64,000 nucleotides of DNA from a beta proteobacterium CB. GTDB lineage: Bacteria > Pseudomonadota > Gammaproteobacteria > Burkholderiales > Burkholderiaceae. The stretch covers positions 806,001 to 870,000 of the forward strand of contig CP004348.1 of the NCBI GenBank assembly GCA_000342265.1. The letters run 5' to 3'. Shown piece after piece: positions 28,219-38,371 of this stretch (within the stretch, counting starts at the first letter, position 1; every line of letters begins with the position of its first letter). The translations under genes and the position numbers were made by a program. The notes beneath the pieces were generated by a model. It saw only the letters and a list, made by a program, of their open reading frames with translations. It made no database searches and was not told the DNA's origin.

Positions 28219-29430
28219 ATGGCTATTTTTGAAGTTAAAGTTCCCCAACTCTCCGAGTCAGTAGCAGAAGCTACTTTGTTGCAATGGAAAAAGAAAGTCG
28301 GCGATGCTGTCGGTCAAGATGAGATCTTGATTGAAATTGAAACTGACAAAGTGGTATTAGAAGTTCCAGCACCATCTGCTGGCGTCCTCACGGAAATCGT
28401 TGTTGCTGACGGCGGCACCGTTGTTGCTGAGCAGTTGATTGCAAAGATTGATAGCACTGCTGTTGCTTCTGCCGCTCCAGCAGCTGCAGCTGCGCCAGCA
28501 CCAGCAGCAGCCCCAGTAGCCGCTCCAGCTAAAGCTGCTCCTGCAGCGAAGTCAACCGGTGCAGCTGCTGCACCTTCAGCAGCAAAAATTCTTGCAGAGA
28601 AAAATATCGACGCTGCTCAAGTTGCCGGTTCTGGACGCGATGGCCGTATCACTAAAGGCGATGCATTAAATGCTTCTGCTGGCGGTGCAAAATCTGCTGC
28701 CTTGCCAAGTGCACCGATCCCGATGGGCGATCGTCCAGAAGAGCGCGTGCCAATGAGCCGCTTGCGTGCACGTATTGCCGAGCGTTTGCTTGAGTCTCAA
28801 GCAAACAACGCTATCTTGACTACGTTCAATGAAGTCAACATGGCTCCAGTAATTGCTATGCGCAACAAGTACAAAGATCAGTTTGAGAAAGTCCATGGTG
28901 TGAAGTTGGGCTTCATGTCTTTCTTTGTTAAAGCGGCCACCCATGCATTGAAGAAGTTCCCATTGTTGAATGCATCTGTTGATGGCAATGACATCGTTTA
29001 CCACGGTTACTTTGATATCGGTATTGCTGTAAGTTCACCACGCGGTTTGGTAGTTCCAATTCTGCGTGATGTTGACCAAATGAATTTAGCCGACATCGAG
29101 AAGAAAATTGCTGAGTTTGGCGTTAAGGCGCGTGAAGGTAAGTTGTCTTTAGAAGATTTAACTGGCGGCACATTCTCCATCTCTAACGGTGGCGTATTCG
29201 GCTCAATGCTTTCTACCCCAATCATCAATCCTCCACAGTCTGCAATCCTCGGTATTCATGCGACTAAAGAGCGTGCAGTAGTTGAGAATGGTCAAATTGT
29301 GATTCGCCCAATTAACTACTTAGCCTTGTCATATGACCATCGCATCATTGACGGTCGTGAGGCAGTTCTCGGTTTGGTTGCTATGAAGGATGCATTGGAA
29401 GATCCTTCACGTCTCCTCCTTGATTTGTAA
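28219..29430 (+). CDS. sucB: 2-oxoglutarate dehydrogenase E2 (dihydrolipoamide succinyltransferase)
   Basis: A 403-residue core subunit. The lipoyl domain (about 1-78) carries the lipoylated Lys in [14 protein letters not shown]. An Ala/Pro-rich linker follows (about 82-115), then the peripheral subunit-binding domain ([22 protein letters not shown]) and the catalytic domain ending in [13 protein letters not shown] with the active-site His and Asp. It starts 43 bases after sucA and lies 11 bases before lpdA. Confidence 0.98.
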   Translation: MAIFEVKVPQLSESVAEATLLQWKKKVGDAVGQDEILIEIETDKVVLEVPAPSAGVLTEIVVADGGTVVAEQLIAKIDSTAVASAAPAAAAAPAPAAAPVAAPAKAAPAAKSTGAAAAPSAAKILAEKNIDAAQVAGSGRDGRITKGDALNASAGGAKSAALPSAPIPMGDRPEERVPMSRLRARIAERLLESQANNAILTTFNEVNMAPVIAMRNKYKDQFEKVHGVKLGFMSFFVKAATHALKKFPLLNASVDGNDIVYHGYFDIGIAVSSPRGLVVPILRDVDQMNLADIEKKIAEFGVKAREGKLSLEDLTGGTFSISNGGVFGSMLSTPIINPPQSAILGIHATKERAVVENGQIVIRPINYLALSYDHRIIDGREAVLGLVAMKDALEDPSRLLLDL

Positions 29431-29441
29431 GAGGGAAGAAC

Positions 29442-30878
29442 ATGAGCCAATCATTTGATGTAGTAGTAATCGGCGGTGGCCCTGGTGGCTACATCGCCGC
29501 GATCCGTGCCGCACAATTGGGTTTCAAGGTTGCCTGTGCTGAATCGAATGCTTATGACGATCCAAAGGGTGAGCCACGCTTAGGCGGAACTTGCTTGAAC
29601 GTCGGCTGCATTCCTTCAAAGGCCTTACTGGCCTCTTCTGAAGAATTTGAGAAGATTAGCCATCATGTTGCTGACCACGGCATCACCGTAGGATCAGTAA
29701 AGCTAGACTCTGGCAAGATGATCGCTCGTAAAGATGCGATTGTGACCAAGATGACTGCTGGTATTCAGTTCTTGTTCCGCAAGAACAAAATTACTTTGTT
29801 AAAAGGCCATGCCTCATTTGAGGGTAAAGGCGCTGATGGTTACCAAGTCAAAATTGACGGTAAAGACAAAGAAGTAGTGACTGCTAAAAACGTGATCATT
29901 GCAACTGGCTCTAAAGCCCGCCACTTACCAGGTATTCCTGTCGATAACGTGTTGATTAGCGATAACGAGGGTGGACTCAAGTTTGATTCCATTCCAAAGA
30001 AGCTTGGTGTAATCGGTGCTGGTGTTATCGGCTTAGAGTTGGGCTCAGTATGGCGCCGTGTTGGCTCTGATGTCACTATTCTGGAAGCGCTCCCATCTTT
30101 CTTGGGTGCTTGCGATCAAGGTATTGCCAAAGAAGCTCATAAGATCTTCACCAAGCAAGGCCTCAAAATTAATATGGGCGTCAAGATTGGTGAAGTTAAG
30201 GCCGACAAAAAGGGTGTAGTTGTTAACTACACTGATAGCGAAGGTAAGGCTCAGAAATTAGAGTGCGACCGTTTAATCGTTTCAGTCGGCCGTGTTCCAA
30301 ATACTGAAAAATTGGGTCTCGATAAGATTGGTCTTAAAGTGGATGAGCGTGGCTTTATTCCAATTGATGATCACACTTGTGCAACAGCTGCGCCTGGCGT
30401 TTACGCCGTTGGCGACGTTGTACGTGGACCGATGTTGGCTCATAAGGCTGAGGATGAAGGTGTACTCGTTGCTGAAACGATCGCCGGTCAAAAGCCGCAC
30501 ATTGATTACAACTGCATCCCTTGGGTTATCTACACCGATCCAGAAATTGCGTGGGTTGGTAAAACTGAAGAGCAGTTAAAGCAGGCTGGTATTGCTTATA
30601 AAGCAGGTCAGTTCCCATTTGCCGCTAACGGTCGCGCTTTAGGCATGGATCGTGCCGATGGTTTTGTCAAAGTATTAGCTGATGAAAAAACCGATGAAAT
30701 CTTAGGCGTGCATATTATTGGGCCAAATGCTTCCGACTTAATTGCTGAAGCAGCTGTAGCGATGGAATTTAAAGCGGCAGCTGAAGATATTGCTCGTATC
30801 TGTCATCCACATCCAAGCTTATCGGAAGTGGTTCGCGAAGCAGCATTAGCGACGGATAAACGTGCATTAAACATGTAA
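29442..30878 (+). CDS. lpdA: Dihydrolipoamide dehydrogenase (E3)
   Basis: A 478-residue flavoprotein reoxidising dihydrolipoamide with NAD+. FAD site VVIGGGPGGYIAAI, redox-active disulfide GGTCLNVGCIPSKALL, NAD site VIGAGVIGLELGSVW and the C-terminal HPHPSLSEVVREAA with the catalytic His-Glu pair are intact. As third gene of the cluster it serves 2-oxoglutarate dehydrogenase and perhaps other complexes. Its stop codon directly abuts the TTG start of zapE. Confidence 0.98.
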   Translation: MSQSFDVVVIGGGPGGYIAAIRAAQLGFKVACAESNAYDDPKGEPRLGGTCLNVGCIPSKALLASSEEFEKISHHVADHGITVGSVKLDSGKMIARKDAIVTKMTAGIQFLFRKNKITLLKGHASFEGKGADGYQVKIDGKDKEVVTAKNVIIATGSKARHLPGIPVDNVLISDNEGGLKFDSIPKKLGVIGAGVIGLELGSVWRRVGSDVTILEALPSFLGACDQGIAKEAHKIFTKQGLKINMGVKIGEVKADKKGVVVNYTDSEGKAQKLECDRLIVSVGRVPNTEKLGLDKIGLKVDERGFIPIDDHTCATAAPGVYAVGDVVRGPMLAHKAEDEGVLVAETIAGQKPHIDYNCIPWVIYTDPEIAWVGKTEEQLKQAGIAYKAGQFPFAANGRALGMDRADGFVKVLADEKTDEILGVHIIGPNASDLIAEAAVAMEFKAAAEDIARICHPHPSLSEVVREAALATDKRALNM

Positions 30879-31982
30879 TTGAAAGCATTAGAGTATTACC
30901 ATCAAGAGTTAAAAGCGCGCGGGTATCAAAGTGATCCCGCGCAGCTTGCTGCCATTGAGCGCTTACAGCGCTGTGAAGATGAGTGGATTGCTTATAAAGA
31001 AATCCGTAGCAATGGCTTAAAAAAGAAACTCTTTAAACCAAAATTACCCCGAGGTGTCTATTTATGGGGTGGCGTTGGACGCGGCAAATCCTTTCTCATG
31101 GATTGCTTCTTTGCGGCATCGCCGCTAGAAAAAAAGATCCGTATTCATTTTCATGAGTTCATGCGAGAGGTTCATCGTGAGCTTCACGAACTCTCCGGTA
31201 TGGCTGATCCGCTCGATGAGCTTTCTAAAAGAATTGCCAAGAGATATCGACTCATCTGTTTTGATGAGTTCCACATTAATGACATTGCGGATGCCATGAT
31301 TCTGTATCGTTTACTGAGCGCGCTCTTTGAGGATCGCGTCCAGTTTGTCATGACTTCGAATTACCAACCTAGCCAACTTTATCCCAATGGCTTGCATCGC
31401 GATCGTTTGTTGCCAGCTATCAAATTGTTGGAAGAGCAGCTTGATGTAATGAACGTGGATGCTGGTAATGACTATCGTCGAGTGCAAATGGCTCAAGTCG
31501 AGGCTTATCTGACGCCAGTGAATGCGGCGACACACACTACATTGATGCAAATGTTCCAAACTTTGATTGGCAATCAAAAAGAAACAGTCCGCCCAGTTCT
31601 CCGTATCGAATCCCGTGAATTAAGACCTCTGCATATGGCTGAGGGAGTGGTTTGGTTTGACTTTCAGACCCTCTGCTGTGGCCCAAGGTCTCAAAATGAC
31701 TATTTGGAGATTGCTAACCAGTTTCATACGGTGATTTTGTCGGGTGTGCCTTATATGCCCCCTAGAATGACTAATGAAGCTCGTCGCTTTATTTGGCTCA
31801 TTGACGTTCTTTACGACCATAAGATCAAATTAATCATCTCTGCAGAGGTTCCTGCGGTTGATTTGTATACCGAAGGTCAAATTACCAGTGAGTTCTCCAG
31901 AACGGTCTCCCGCTTGATTGAGATGCAGTCCCGTGATTACCTAGATGCGCCTCGCCGGGTAATTGATACCAGCTTGACCTAA
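30879..31982 (+). CDS. zapE: Cell division protein ZapE (AFG1-like ATPase)
   Basis: A 367-residue ATPase of the AFG1/ZapE family, linked in E. coli to Z-ring behaviour under stress. Walker A is GGVGRGKS (64-71) and Walker B is LICFDE (125-130); FHEFMREVH and TSNYQPSQLYPNGLHRDRLLPAI are family signatures. The TTG start immediately follows the lpdA stop with no space, pointing to translational coupling, and gives the expected N-terminus (ALEYYHQELKARGYQSDPAQ). Placement after a 2-oxoglutarate or other dehydrogenase cluster is seen in related bacteria. Confidence 0.94.
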   Translation: MKALEYYHQELKARGYQSDPAQLAAIERLQRCEDEWIAYKEIRSNGLKKKLFKPKLPRGVYLWGGVGRGKSFLMDCFFAASPLEKKIRIHFHEFMREVHRELHELSGMADPLDELSKRIAKRYRLICFDEFHINDIADAMILYRLLSALFEDRVQFVMTSNYQPSQLYPNGLHRDRLLPAIKLLEEQLDVMNVDAGNDYRRVQMAQVEAYLTPVNAATHTTLMQMFQTLIGNQKETVRPVLRIESRELRPLHMAEGVVWFDFQTLCCGPRSQNDYLEIANQFHTVILSGVPYMPPRMTNEARRFIWLIDVLYDHKIKLIISAEVPAVDLYTEGQITSEFSRTVSRLIEMQSRDYLDAPRRVIDTSLT

Positions 31983-31991
31983 AATAGGGTC

Positions 31992-32840
31992 ATGATCAGC
32001 AATTCCAGTCTAAACGCCGATTTACACTGCCATTCCGTAGTTTCCGATGGAACCTTAACGCCCGAGCAGTTGGCTGAGCGCGCCTATGCCAATGGTGTTC
32101 GCCTCTGGGCTTTAACTGATCATGATGAACTAGGTGGCCAAGAGAGAGCTCAAGCTGCTGCAAGCTCCCTCGGCATGGATTACCTTTCTGGGGTGGAAAT
32201 TTCCGTCACCTGGATGGGACAGACAATTCACATCGTTGGCCTGGGAATTGATGCTGCCCACGCAGGAATTTTAGAAGGCCTACGTCGCACTCGCGAAGGT
32301 CGCAGCAATCGAGCCAAGCAAATGGCTGAACAATTATTAAAAGCAGGTATACCCGGTGCTTATGAAGGTGCCCTTCATTTTGCTGGCAATCATGATCTTA
32401 TTTCTCGTACGCACTTCGCACGCTTTTTGGTTGAGCAAGGCGTCTGTAGGGATACAGACCAAGTCTTTAAAAACTATTTAGTTGAAGATAAGCCTGGCTA
32501 CGTACCGCACTTGTGGGCAAGCTTGGATGATGCGGTTGCATGGATCAAAGGGGCAGGGGGCGCCGCTGTAATTGCCCACCCTGGTAGATACAAACTCAGT
32601 GCAATGCAGATGGATGAGCTTTATAAGCACTTCAAAGAAATCGGCGGAATGGCTATTGAGGTGATTACAGGCAGTCATAGCCCGAATCAATATCAAACCT
32701 ATGGCAAGATTGCACAGCACTATGGATTCTTGGCTTCTCGAGGCTCGGATTTCCATGATCCGGAAGAGAGTTACATTGACCTCGGTACATTGCCTCACTT
32801 ACCAGATCATTTAACTCCTGTATGGTCGCTATTCCATTAA
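31992..32840 (+). CDS. PHP-domain 5'-3' exonuclease, RNase AM/TrpH-like
   Basis: A 282-residue PHP phosphoesterase. Metal-binding residues appear in order: LHCHSVVSDG (H12, H14, D19), LTDHDELGG (H44), the GVEIS glutamate, IAHPGRY, and the C-terminal RGSDFHDP. This arrangement matches E. coli YciV (RNase AM), which trims 5' ends of rRNAs and degrades short RNAs. Like yciV in many bacteria it is next to a tryptophan gene, here trpS 53 bases downstream. Confidence 0.9.
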   Translation: MISNSSLNADLHCHSVVSDGTLTPEQLAERAYANGVRLWALTDHDELGGQERAQAAASSLGMDYLSGVEISVTWMGQTIHIVGLGIDAAHAGILEGLRRTREGRSNRAKQMAEQLLKAGIPGAYEGALHFAGNHDLISRTHFARFLVEQGVCRDTDQVFKNYLVEDKPGYVPHLWASLDDAVAWIKGAGGAAVIAHPGRYKLSAMQMDELYKHFKEIGGMAIEVITGSHSPNQYQTYGKIAQHYGFLASRGSDFHDPEESYIDLGTLPHLPDHLTPVWSLFH

Positions 32841-32893
32841 GCAGCCGACCTTACTTAACCATTTTTAATTACCCTTAAAGAATAAAGATCAAG

Positions 32894-34096
32894 ATGTTTG
32901 CAGAACGCGTTCTCTCTGGCATGCGACCAACCGGTAGCTTGCACCTCGGCCATTACCATGGTGTTTTAAAGAACTGGGTTCGCTTGCAGTCTGAGTATCC
33001 CTGCTACTTTTTTGTAGCAGACTGGCATGCCCTCACGACTCACTATGAAACTCCCGATGTGATTGAGCAGTCTGTATGGGACATGGTGATTGACTGGTTG
33101 GCTTGTGGTGTTGATCCAAACCAGGCCACTTTATTTATCCAGAGTAAGGTGCCTGAGCATGCAGAGCTATTCTTATTGCTGTCTATGGGAACTCCATTAG
33201 GCTGGTTGGAGCGGGTTCCAACCTACAAAGACCAAATCGAGAAACTCAAAGAAAAAGATTTGCAGACTTATGGTTTCTTAGGCTACCCCTTATTGCAGGC
33301 TGCCGACATTTTGATTTACCGCGCACAGTTTGTTCCAGTAGGCGAAGATCAGGTACCTCACGTAGAGATGACGCGAGAAGTGGCGCGTCGTTTTAATTAT
33401 CTGTATGGACGTGAACCTGGTTTTGAAGAAAAAGCGTTAGAGGCCGTTAAAAAATTGGGTAGCAAGCGTGCGAAGATGTATGCAGAATTAAGGGTTGCGT
33501 TTCAGGAGCGGGGCGATGATGAGGCTTTAGAGCAAGCCAAGGCATTACTCCAAGAGGCACAAAGCCTTTCGATGGCTGATCGTGAGAGATTATTTGGTTT
33601 CTTGGAAGGTGCTCGCAAAATTATTCTGCCTGAGCCACAGGCTTTGCTAACAAGCGCATCACGCATGCCTGGCATTGATGGACAGAAAATGTCCAAGTCT
33701 TACGGCAACATGATTAGCATTCGTGAAAATCCTGAGGATGTGATCAAGAAGATCAGGACAATGCCCACCGATCCGGCGCGGGTGCGAAGAACTGACCCGG
33801 GTGATCCTGCCCGTTGTCCAGTGTGGCAGCTACATACGGTGTACTCGAATGAGGAAACCAAGACTTGGGTTCAAAAAGAATGCCAGTCAGCAGGTATCGG
33901 CTGCTTAGAGTGCAAGCAACCTGTCATTGATGCCATTCTTGCCGAGCAGCAACCTATGTTTGAGCGGGCTCAAAAGTACCTGGATGACCCCAGCTTGTTG
34001 CGCTCCATCATTGCCGATGGCTCTGATAAAGCGCGCAAGGTTGCTCAAGAAACCATGCGCGAGGTCCGCGAGTCTATGGGCTTGGCGTACGATTAA
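32894..34096 (+). CDS. trpS: Tryptophanyl-tRNA synthetase
   Basis: A 400-residue class I synthetase. The HIGH-like motif is in GSLHLGHYHG (14-23) and KMSKS is in GQKMSKSYGN near residue 265. It is longer than the roughly 330-residue E. coli form because of an insertion between the Rossmann halves (about 170-240), as in the larger betaproteobacterial type. It is followed nine bases later by a methyltransferase gene. Confidence 0.97.
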   Translation: MFAERVLSGMRPTGSLHLGHYHGVLKNWVRLQSEYPCYFFVADWHALTTHYETPDVIEQSVWDMVIDWLACGVDPNQATLFIQSKVPEHAELFLLLSMGTPLGWLERVPTYKDQIEKLKEKDLQTYGFLGYPLLQAADILIYRAQFVPVGEDQVPHVEMTREVARRFNYLYGREPGFEEKALEAVKKLGSKRAKMYAELRVAFQERGDDEALEQAKALLQEAQSLSMADRERLFGFLEGARKIILPEPQALLTSASRMPGIDGQKMSKSYGNMISIRENPEDVIKKIRTMPTDPARVRRTDPGDPARCPVWQLHTVYSNEETKTWVQKECQSAGIGCLECKQPVIDAILAEQQPMFERAQKYLDDPSLLRSIIADGSDKARKVAQETMREVRESMGLAYD

Positions 34097-34114
34097 GGCC
34101 AGCCCTTGACTGCA

Positions 34115-34669
34115 ATGCATAGCGTGATCGCAGACGCCTCTCCTTGGGTGAGACGGTTTGAGCCAGCAATTCCAAAGAATGGATTAGTTCTTGACCTTGC
34201 TTGTGGTGCTGGCCGACACGCTGCTTTACTAGCATCTTTGGGTCATCGTATTCTGGCGATTGACCAAGATATTTCCATGATGGAGTCATGTAAAAGTGAT
34301 CTCATTCAAACTAAAGAGTTTGATCTTGAGGGTTCGGAGTGGCCTTTGCTGAACCAACAGTTTTCAGCTATTGTGGTGACCAATTATCTATACCGCCCAT
34401 TTTTGGATGAGTTGCCCAAAATGCTGACTGAGGGCGGGGTTTTAATCTATGAAACTTTTGCTGATGGGAATGCCGAGTTTGGTAAACCCTCAAACCCCAA
34501 TTTCCTGCTCAAATCAGGGGAATTGCTGGCTTTGGCGCAGCGTTCTGGGCTGAAAGTGATCGCCTACGAGGATATTTACCTTGATCGCCCTAAACCAGCC
34601 ATGGTTCAGCGAATTTGTGCTGTAAAAGGGCATTTAAAAGGGTACGTTCCGTTACAATTTGGTGGTTAA
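34115..34669 (+). CDS. SAM-dependent methyltransferase, TehB-like
   Basis: A methyltransferase of about 184 residues with motif [20 protein letters not shown], then [10 protein letters not shown] (motif post-I) and [11 protein letters not shown]. The class I Rossmann fold is clear but the substrate is not; TehB-type and small-molecule methyltransferases look similar. ATG 34115 is preferred to TTG 34106. Its end overlaps the region before dapA, so the two are probably co-transcribed. Confidence 0.82.
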   Translation: MHSVIADASPWVRRFEPAIPKNGLVLDLACGAGRHAALLASLGHRILAIDQDISMMESCKSDLIQTKEFDLEGSEWPLLNQQFSAIVVTNYLYRPFLDELPKMLTEGGVLIYETFADGNAEFGKPSNPNFLLKSGELLALAQRSGLKVIAYEDIYLDRPKPAMVQRICAVKGHLKGYVPLQFGG

Positions 34670-34694
34670 CATTCAAATAATTCAGACACATTCA

Positions 34695-35618
34695 GTGACT
34701 AATACAACACAATCCCAAGCTAGTAAAAAGCCTATTGCAGGTAGCATGCCCGCCATTGTGACGCCAATGTTCGAGGATGGAAGTCTGGATTTTCCGGCCT
34801 TACGTTCCTTGCTAGATTGGCACGTTGTTGAAGGCTCCGATGGCATCGTCATCGTTGGTACAAGTGGAGAGTCTCCCACGGTGTCTGTTGAAGAGCATTG
34901 TGAGCTCATCAAAGTAACAGTTGACCATATTGCTGGACGTATTCCGGTAATCGCTGGTACTGGGGGAAATTCCACTACCGAGGCAATCGAGTTAACGAAT
35001 TTTGCTAAGTCGGTTGGTGCTGATGCCAGCCTGCAGGTGGTTCCGTATTACAACAAGCCGACTCAAGAGGGTATGTACGCCCACTTCAAGAAAATTGCAG
35101 AGTCGGTTGATCTGCCTGTAATTTTGTATAACGTTCCAGGTAGAACTGTTGCTGATCTTGCTGGTGAGACCACTGTTCGTTTAGCTGCAGTACCAGGCAT
35201 TATCGGCATTAAGGATGCTACCGGCAGCATTGAGCGCGGCACTCTGTTGTTGGCTGATCTCAAACGTGCTGGACATGAAGATTTTTCTGTATTTTCTGGT
35301 GATGATCTCAGTGCGGCAATGCTGATGCTCATGGGTGGCAAGGGCAATATTTCCGTAACAGCGAATATCGCCCCTCGTTTGATGCATGAACTATGTCAGG
35401 CTGCAATGTCTGATGATGTCGTTAAGACGCGCGCTATTCAATATCAATTACTGGCTGTTCATAAAGCCATGTTTACTGAGGCAAATCCGATTCCTGTGAA
35501 ATGGGCTCTCCATGAAATGGGCAAAGTCACTGCTGGAATTCGGTTGCCTTTAACCCCTTTGAGCGTTGCTTTGCGTGAACCTTTGAAGACTGCAATGAAA
35601 CAGGCTGGCTTACTATGA
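34695..35618 (+). CDS. dapA: 4-hydroxy-tetrahydrodipicolinate synthase
   Basis: Condenses pyruvate with aspartate semialdehyde, the first committed step to lysine and diaminopimelate. The TIM-barrel signatures are [25 protein letters not shown] with the catalytic Tyr, and [10 protein letters not shown] with the Schiff-base Lys. GTG 34695 is taken as start (MTNTTQSQ) because the upstream TTG frame lies inside the methyltransferase gene; a Shine-Dalgarno is not obvious for either. It overlaps bamC by four bases (ATGA). Confidence 0.95.
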   Translation: MTNTTQSQASKKPIAGSMPAIVTPMFEDGSLDFPALRSLLDWHVVEGSDGIVIVGTSGESPTVSVEEHCELIKVTVDHIAGRIPVIAGTGGNSTTEAIELTNFAKSVGADASLQVVPYYNKPTQEGMYAHFKKIAESVDLPVILYNVPGRTVADLAGETTVRLAAVPGIIGIKDATGSIERGTLLLADLKRAGHEDFSVFSGDDLSAAMLMLMGGKGNISVTANIAPRLMHELCQAAMSDDVVKTRAIQYQLLAVHKAMFTEANPIPVKWALHEMGKVTAGIRLPLTPLSVALREPLKTAMKQAGLL

Positions 35619-36763
35619 TGAATCTGATGCAACTCTTGCGCCGACATTGTGCAACTGTATTACTCCTTTCTTTTGCAAGTATTGCTTTGCTTGGATGCAA
35701 GTCTGTAGGAACAAACGATACAGTTGATTACAAGTCTGCTGGCGCTGTTCGCGGACCCAATCTAACCTATCCGCCAGATCTCATTACTGCTCAAGCGGAC
35801 CGTCGTTATATTGTTCAAGATGGTTCCGCCACGATGTCTGAGTACAACGCTGCAGTAAAAAAATCAGTGCAGACGCGCAAGAATGTCATGACTGGTATTC
35901 CGGGTATGCGCATTGCGCGTGATGGTGAGCGACGTTGGTTGGTTGTTGAGAAGCCAGCTCCAGAGCTATACCCACAAATCAAAGATTTCTGGCAGGAGAA
36001 TGGTTTCTTGCTGGTTATTGACTCACCGTCTACCGGCATTATGGAGACAGACTGGGCTGAGAATCGCGCCAAGATTGCACAAGACTTTATTCGCAATATT
36101 ATTGGTGGCGCCTTAGATTCAATTTATGACACGGGTGAGCGCGACAAATACAAGACCCGTCTTGAGGTGAGTAAGCCAGGCGAAACTGAGGTTTACATTA
36201 CCCAACGCGGTGCTATTGAGAAATGTACAACCGATGGCACTGGTGCCTGTATCTCTACTATTTGGACTGCACGTCCAAATGATCCTGAGCTTGAAGCGGC
36301 ATTCTTGGCTCGCTTAATGGAGCGCTTGGGCATGACGCAAGAAATGGCTAAAGCTCAAGTGGCCGCACCCCTAGGCCCTAAGACGCCAAAAGCGAAGTTG
36401 GTTCAAGAGGGTGTTAATACTGCCCATATTGAAATGGCAGCAGGCTTTGATCGCGCGTGGCGCGACACGGGTCTAGCTCTGGATCGCTCTAACTTTACTG
36501 TGGAAGATCGCAACCGCGCCAACGGCGTTTACTACGTACGCTATGTCAATCCTAAGGATTTGGGCGATACAAAGGGATTCTTCACAAACCTGTTTAGCAG
36601 TAAAGATGACTCCAGCTTGAAGGCAAAGAAGTATCTCGTAGTAGTTAAATCGACTGGTGAAAACGCTTCAAGTATTTATGTACAAAATGCAGATGGTAAG
36701 CCTGAGAACTCTGCTGCTGGACTGCAACTCTTAACTCTTCTTACCGAGCAGATGTCTAGGTAA
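35615..36763 (+). CDS. bamC: Outer-membrane protein assembly factor BamC
   Basis: A 382-residue lipoprotein of the BAM complex. The signal peptide ends with the lipobox LLGC, acylated Cys at residue 28. The N-terminal unstructured part ([20 protein letters not shown]) is the segment that contacts BamD, and two helix-grip domains follow. Start overlaps the dapA stop (ATGA), and dapA-bamC linkage is typical of proteobacteria. A bidirectional terminator follows. Confidence 0.92.
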   Translation: MMNLMQLLRRHCATVLLLSFASIALLGCKSVGTNDTVDYKSAGAVRGPNLTYPPDLITAQADRRYIVQDGSATMSEYNAAVKKSVQTRKNVMTGIPGMRIARDGERRWLVVEKPAPELYPQIKDFWQENGFLLVIDSPSTGIMETDWAENRAKIAQDFIRNIIGGALDSIYDTGERDKYKTRLEVSKPGETEVYITQRGAIEKCTTDGTGACISTIWTARPNDPELEAAFLARLMERLGMTQEMAKAQVAAPLGPKTPKAKLVQEGVNTAHIEMAAGFDRAWRDTGLALDRSNFTVEDRNRANGVYYVRYVNPKDLGDTKGFFTNLFSSKDDSSLKAKKYLVVVKSTGENASSIYVQNADGKPENSAAGLQLLTLLTEQMSR

Positions 36764-36789
36764 GTATTCAGTTAAAAAACTTAGCCAAT

Positions 36790-36819
36790 AAAAAAGCCGC
36801 TTTTCAGCGGCTTTTTTTC
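36790..36819. terminator. Bidirectional terminator between bamC and the small lipoprotein gene
   Basis: GCCGCT-TTTC-AGCGGC with A-tract before and T-tract after, so it can end transcripts on both strands. It sits between bamC on the plus strand and the lipoprotein gene on the minus strand. Confidence 0.93.
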
Positions 36820-36832
36820 TTCAAGAAGAAGA

Positions 36833-37003
36833 TTACTTCTTAGCGTCAGCAGCTGGAGCAGCTGGAGCAGCAGCAGGAGCGTCAGCAGCTGGAGCAGCAG
36901 CAGGTGCAGCAGGAGCAGCTTCTACAGGTTTTGCTTCTTCTTTTTTACCGCAAGCGGCCAAAGCGATTGCCAACATTGCTACGAGTGCGAGTGACTTCTT
37001 CAT
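36833..37003 (-). CDS. Small Ala/Pro-rich lipoprotein
   Basis: A 56-residue protein. MKKSLALVAMLAIALAAC is a lipoprotein signal peptide with lipobox LAAC; the acylated Cys is residue 18. The mature part is short: GKKEEAKPVE followed by an Ala/Pro tail (APAAPAAAPAADAPAAAP) ending ADAKK. Such low-complexity tails may extend through or tether to the envelope. AGAGGAAA lies about eight bases before the ATG. It is expressed from a promoter with a 20-bp palindrome as spacer. Function unknown. Confidence 0.88.
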   Translation of the reverse strand: MKKSLALVAMLAIALAACGKKEEAKPVEAAPAAPAAAPAADAPAAAPAAPAADAKK

Positions 37004-37023
37004 TTGTAATTTCCTCTTAAAAA

Positions 37024-37053
37024 ATTATCATTAATAACCGGTTATTAATACAA
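37024..37053 (-). promoter_or_regulatory. Promoter with palindromic spacer upstream of the small lipoprotein gene
   Basis: On the minus strand a -35-like TTGTAT (37048-37053) and a -10-like GATAAT (37024-37029) are 18 bases apart. The spacer is filled by ATTAATAACCGGTTATTAAT (37030-37049), a perfect 20-bp palindrome. A dimeric regulator bound there would sit between the two promoter elements. Confidence 0.6.
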
Positions 37054-37118
37054 GAAAAGTGCAGGGTTAGCCCTTAAGTACTTTCCAGCATTCATTATAG
37101 CTATCTCTTAATCTGGAG

Positions 37119-38345
37119 TTAAAAAACCAACCAGCCAGCTTCATAGGCTTCAAAAAGGCTATTATTCGCATCAATTTTCCTTATAGCCCCTTTAAATTGC
37201 CGGCTTGCTGCTAGTGATCGCCAGGCGGCCTGTATCAAGGCGGGTTGCTTACTGGTCATATCTTCACCATTGCAGTAAATCACGGCACCCAAGGCTAATA
37301 GCCTGGTTTGTGGGTGTGGTTTTAGAGCTTGCTTGGCAAGCTGGCGCTTCAATTCCTCTGGTGAAAGATGGTTTGCCATGCCATCAAAATAGGCTTGGGG
37401 TTTTGGTTCGCTCAGGTAAGCGGTGATGCCAGGAAGAAATGTTTCTACGCGATCCAGTTTTAAGCTTTTTAACTTTTGCGCCACTTGATGAATGATTTCT
37501 GTTGGCAACTGTTCTGCATGATGGGTTGCTCTTTGCTGTGGATCGGCAAAGCGCTTTTCTAGCTCCGGAATATCTTCCAGCGATTCAGCTAAGCGCCATA
37601 AGCCTTCTTGCAATAGCTCTTTATAACTTTGCGCCCTAAAGCCAACGGACCAAGTTTGGCAGCCGGCGTCTAGAGCAATGCCGTCATGAGCAATATGGGG
37701 TGGCAAATAAAGCATGTCGCCAGGTTCTAGATCCCACTCCTGCTGAACTTTAAAGTCCTGCAAGATCTTTAGGGGGAGGTCGGGATTCAAGCTCAAATCT
37801 TTTTGCTCAGAAATACGCCAACGCCGCCGCCCTGACATCTGAATCAAAAAGACGTCATACGAATCAAAGTGCGGGCCAACGCCGCCGCCTGGACCGGCAA
37901 TGCTAATCATTAAATCATCTAAGCGTGCATCTGGAATAAAGCGAAACCAAGAAAGTACTTTTGCGGCAGCGGGATGTCTTGCCTCCATGCCTTGAAGAAG
38001 AAGGGTCCAGTCAGGCGCGTCCAGTGAGGGGATGAACTTTTTCTTTAGTGGACCATTTGAAAAAGTCCAAGGCTTAGCCTGAATTAATCTAGACTCAACT
38101 GAATCATCACCCGCTATTTTGAATAACTCGTCAGGGGAGATTGCGCTACCCAAGGGCTCCCCCATTTTTTTTGCAAGCTCAAAGGCGGGGATGGCGCCAC
38201 GCACTAACAGGGGCTTCTTGTGCCAATAGGATTTCATGAATTGCTGAGGGCTAATGCCACCCAGAAGGGCCCATGGGCGATCTAAGGGAAGGTTTTGAGG
38301 TGCCTGTGGTGGATCGTAGGGCTTGCTCAAGTAAAATGCAGTCAT
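37119..38345 (-). CDS. JmjC/cupin-4 ribosomal oxygenase (RoxA/YcfD-like)
   Basis: A 408-residue 2-oxoglutarate/Fe(II) oxygenase. The iron-binding HxD is in GPHFDSYDVFLIQ (H159, D161) with the distal His220 in LYLPPHIAHDGIA. The N-terminal SYWHKKPLLVRGAIP is a signature of the YcfD group, which hydroxylates an arginine of ribosomal protein L16. The C-terminal region is a winged-helix-like dimer tail. ATG 38345 is preferred to a TTG at 38372. The start abuts the divergent isomerase gene. Confidence 0.9.
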   Translation of the reverse strand: MTAFYLSKPYDPPQAPQNLPLDRPWALLGGISPQQFMKSYWHKKPLLVRGAIPAFELAKKMGEPLGSAISPDELFKIAGDDSVESRLIQAKPWTFSNGPLKKKFIPSLDAPDWTLLLQGMEARHPAAAKVLSWFRFIPDARLDDLMISIAGPGGGVGPHFDSYDVFLIQMSGRRRWRISEQKDLSLNPDLPLKILQDFKVQQEWDLEPGDMLYLPPHIAHDGIALDAGCQTWSVGFRAQSYKELLQEGLWRLAESLEDIPELEKRFADPQQRATHHAEQLPTEIIHQVAQKLKSLKLDRVETFLPGITAYLSEPKPQAYFDGMANHLSPEELKRQLAKQALKPHPQTRLLALGAVIYCNGEDMTSKQPALIQAAWRSLAASRQFKGAIRKIDANNSLFEAYEAGWLVF

Positions 38346-38371
38346 ATAGGTAAGAAGCTGTTTAAAACACA

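Noticed and set aside
28480..28680. Ala/Pro-rich low-complexity tract, considered as a repeat element
   Set aside because: It is the normal flexible linker of the sucB lipoyl protein, not a DNA repeat.
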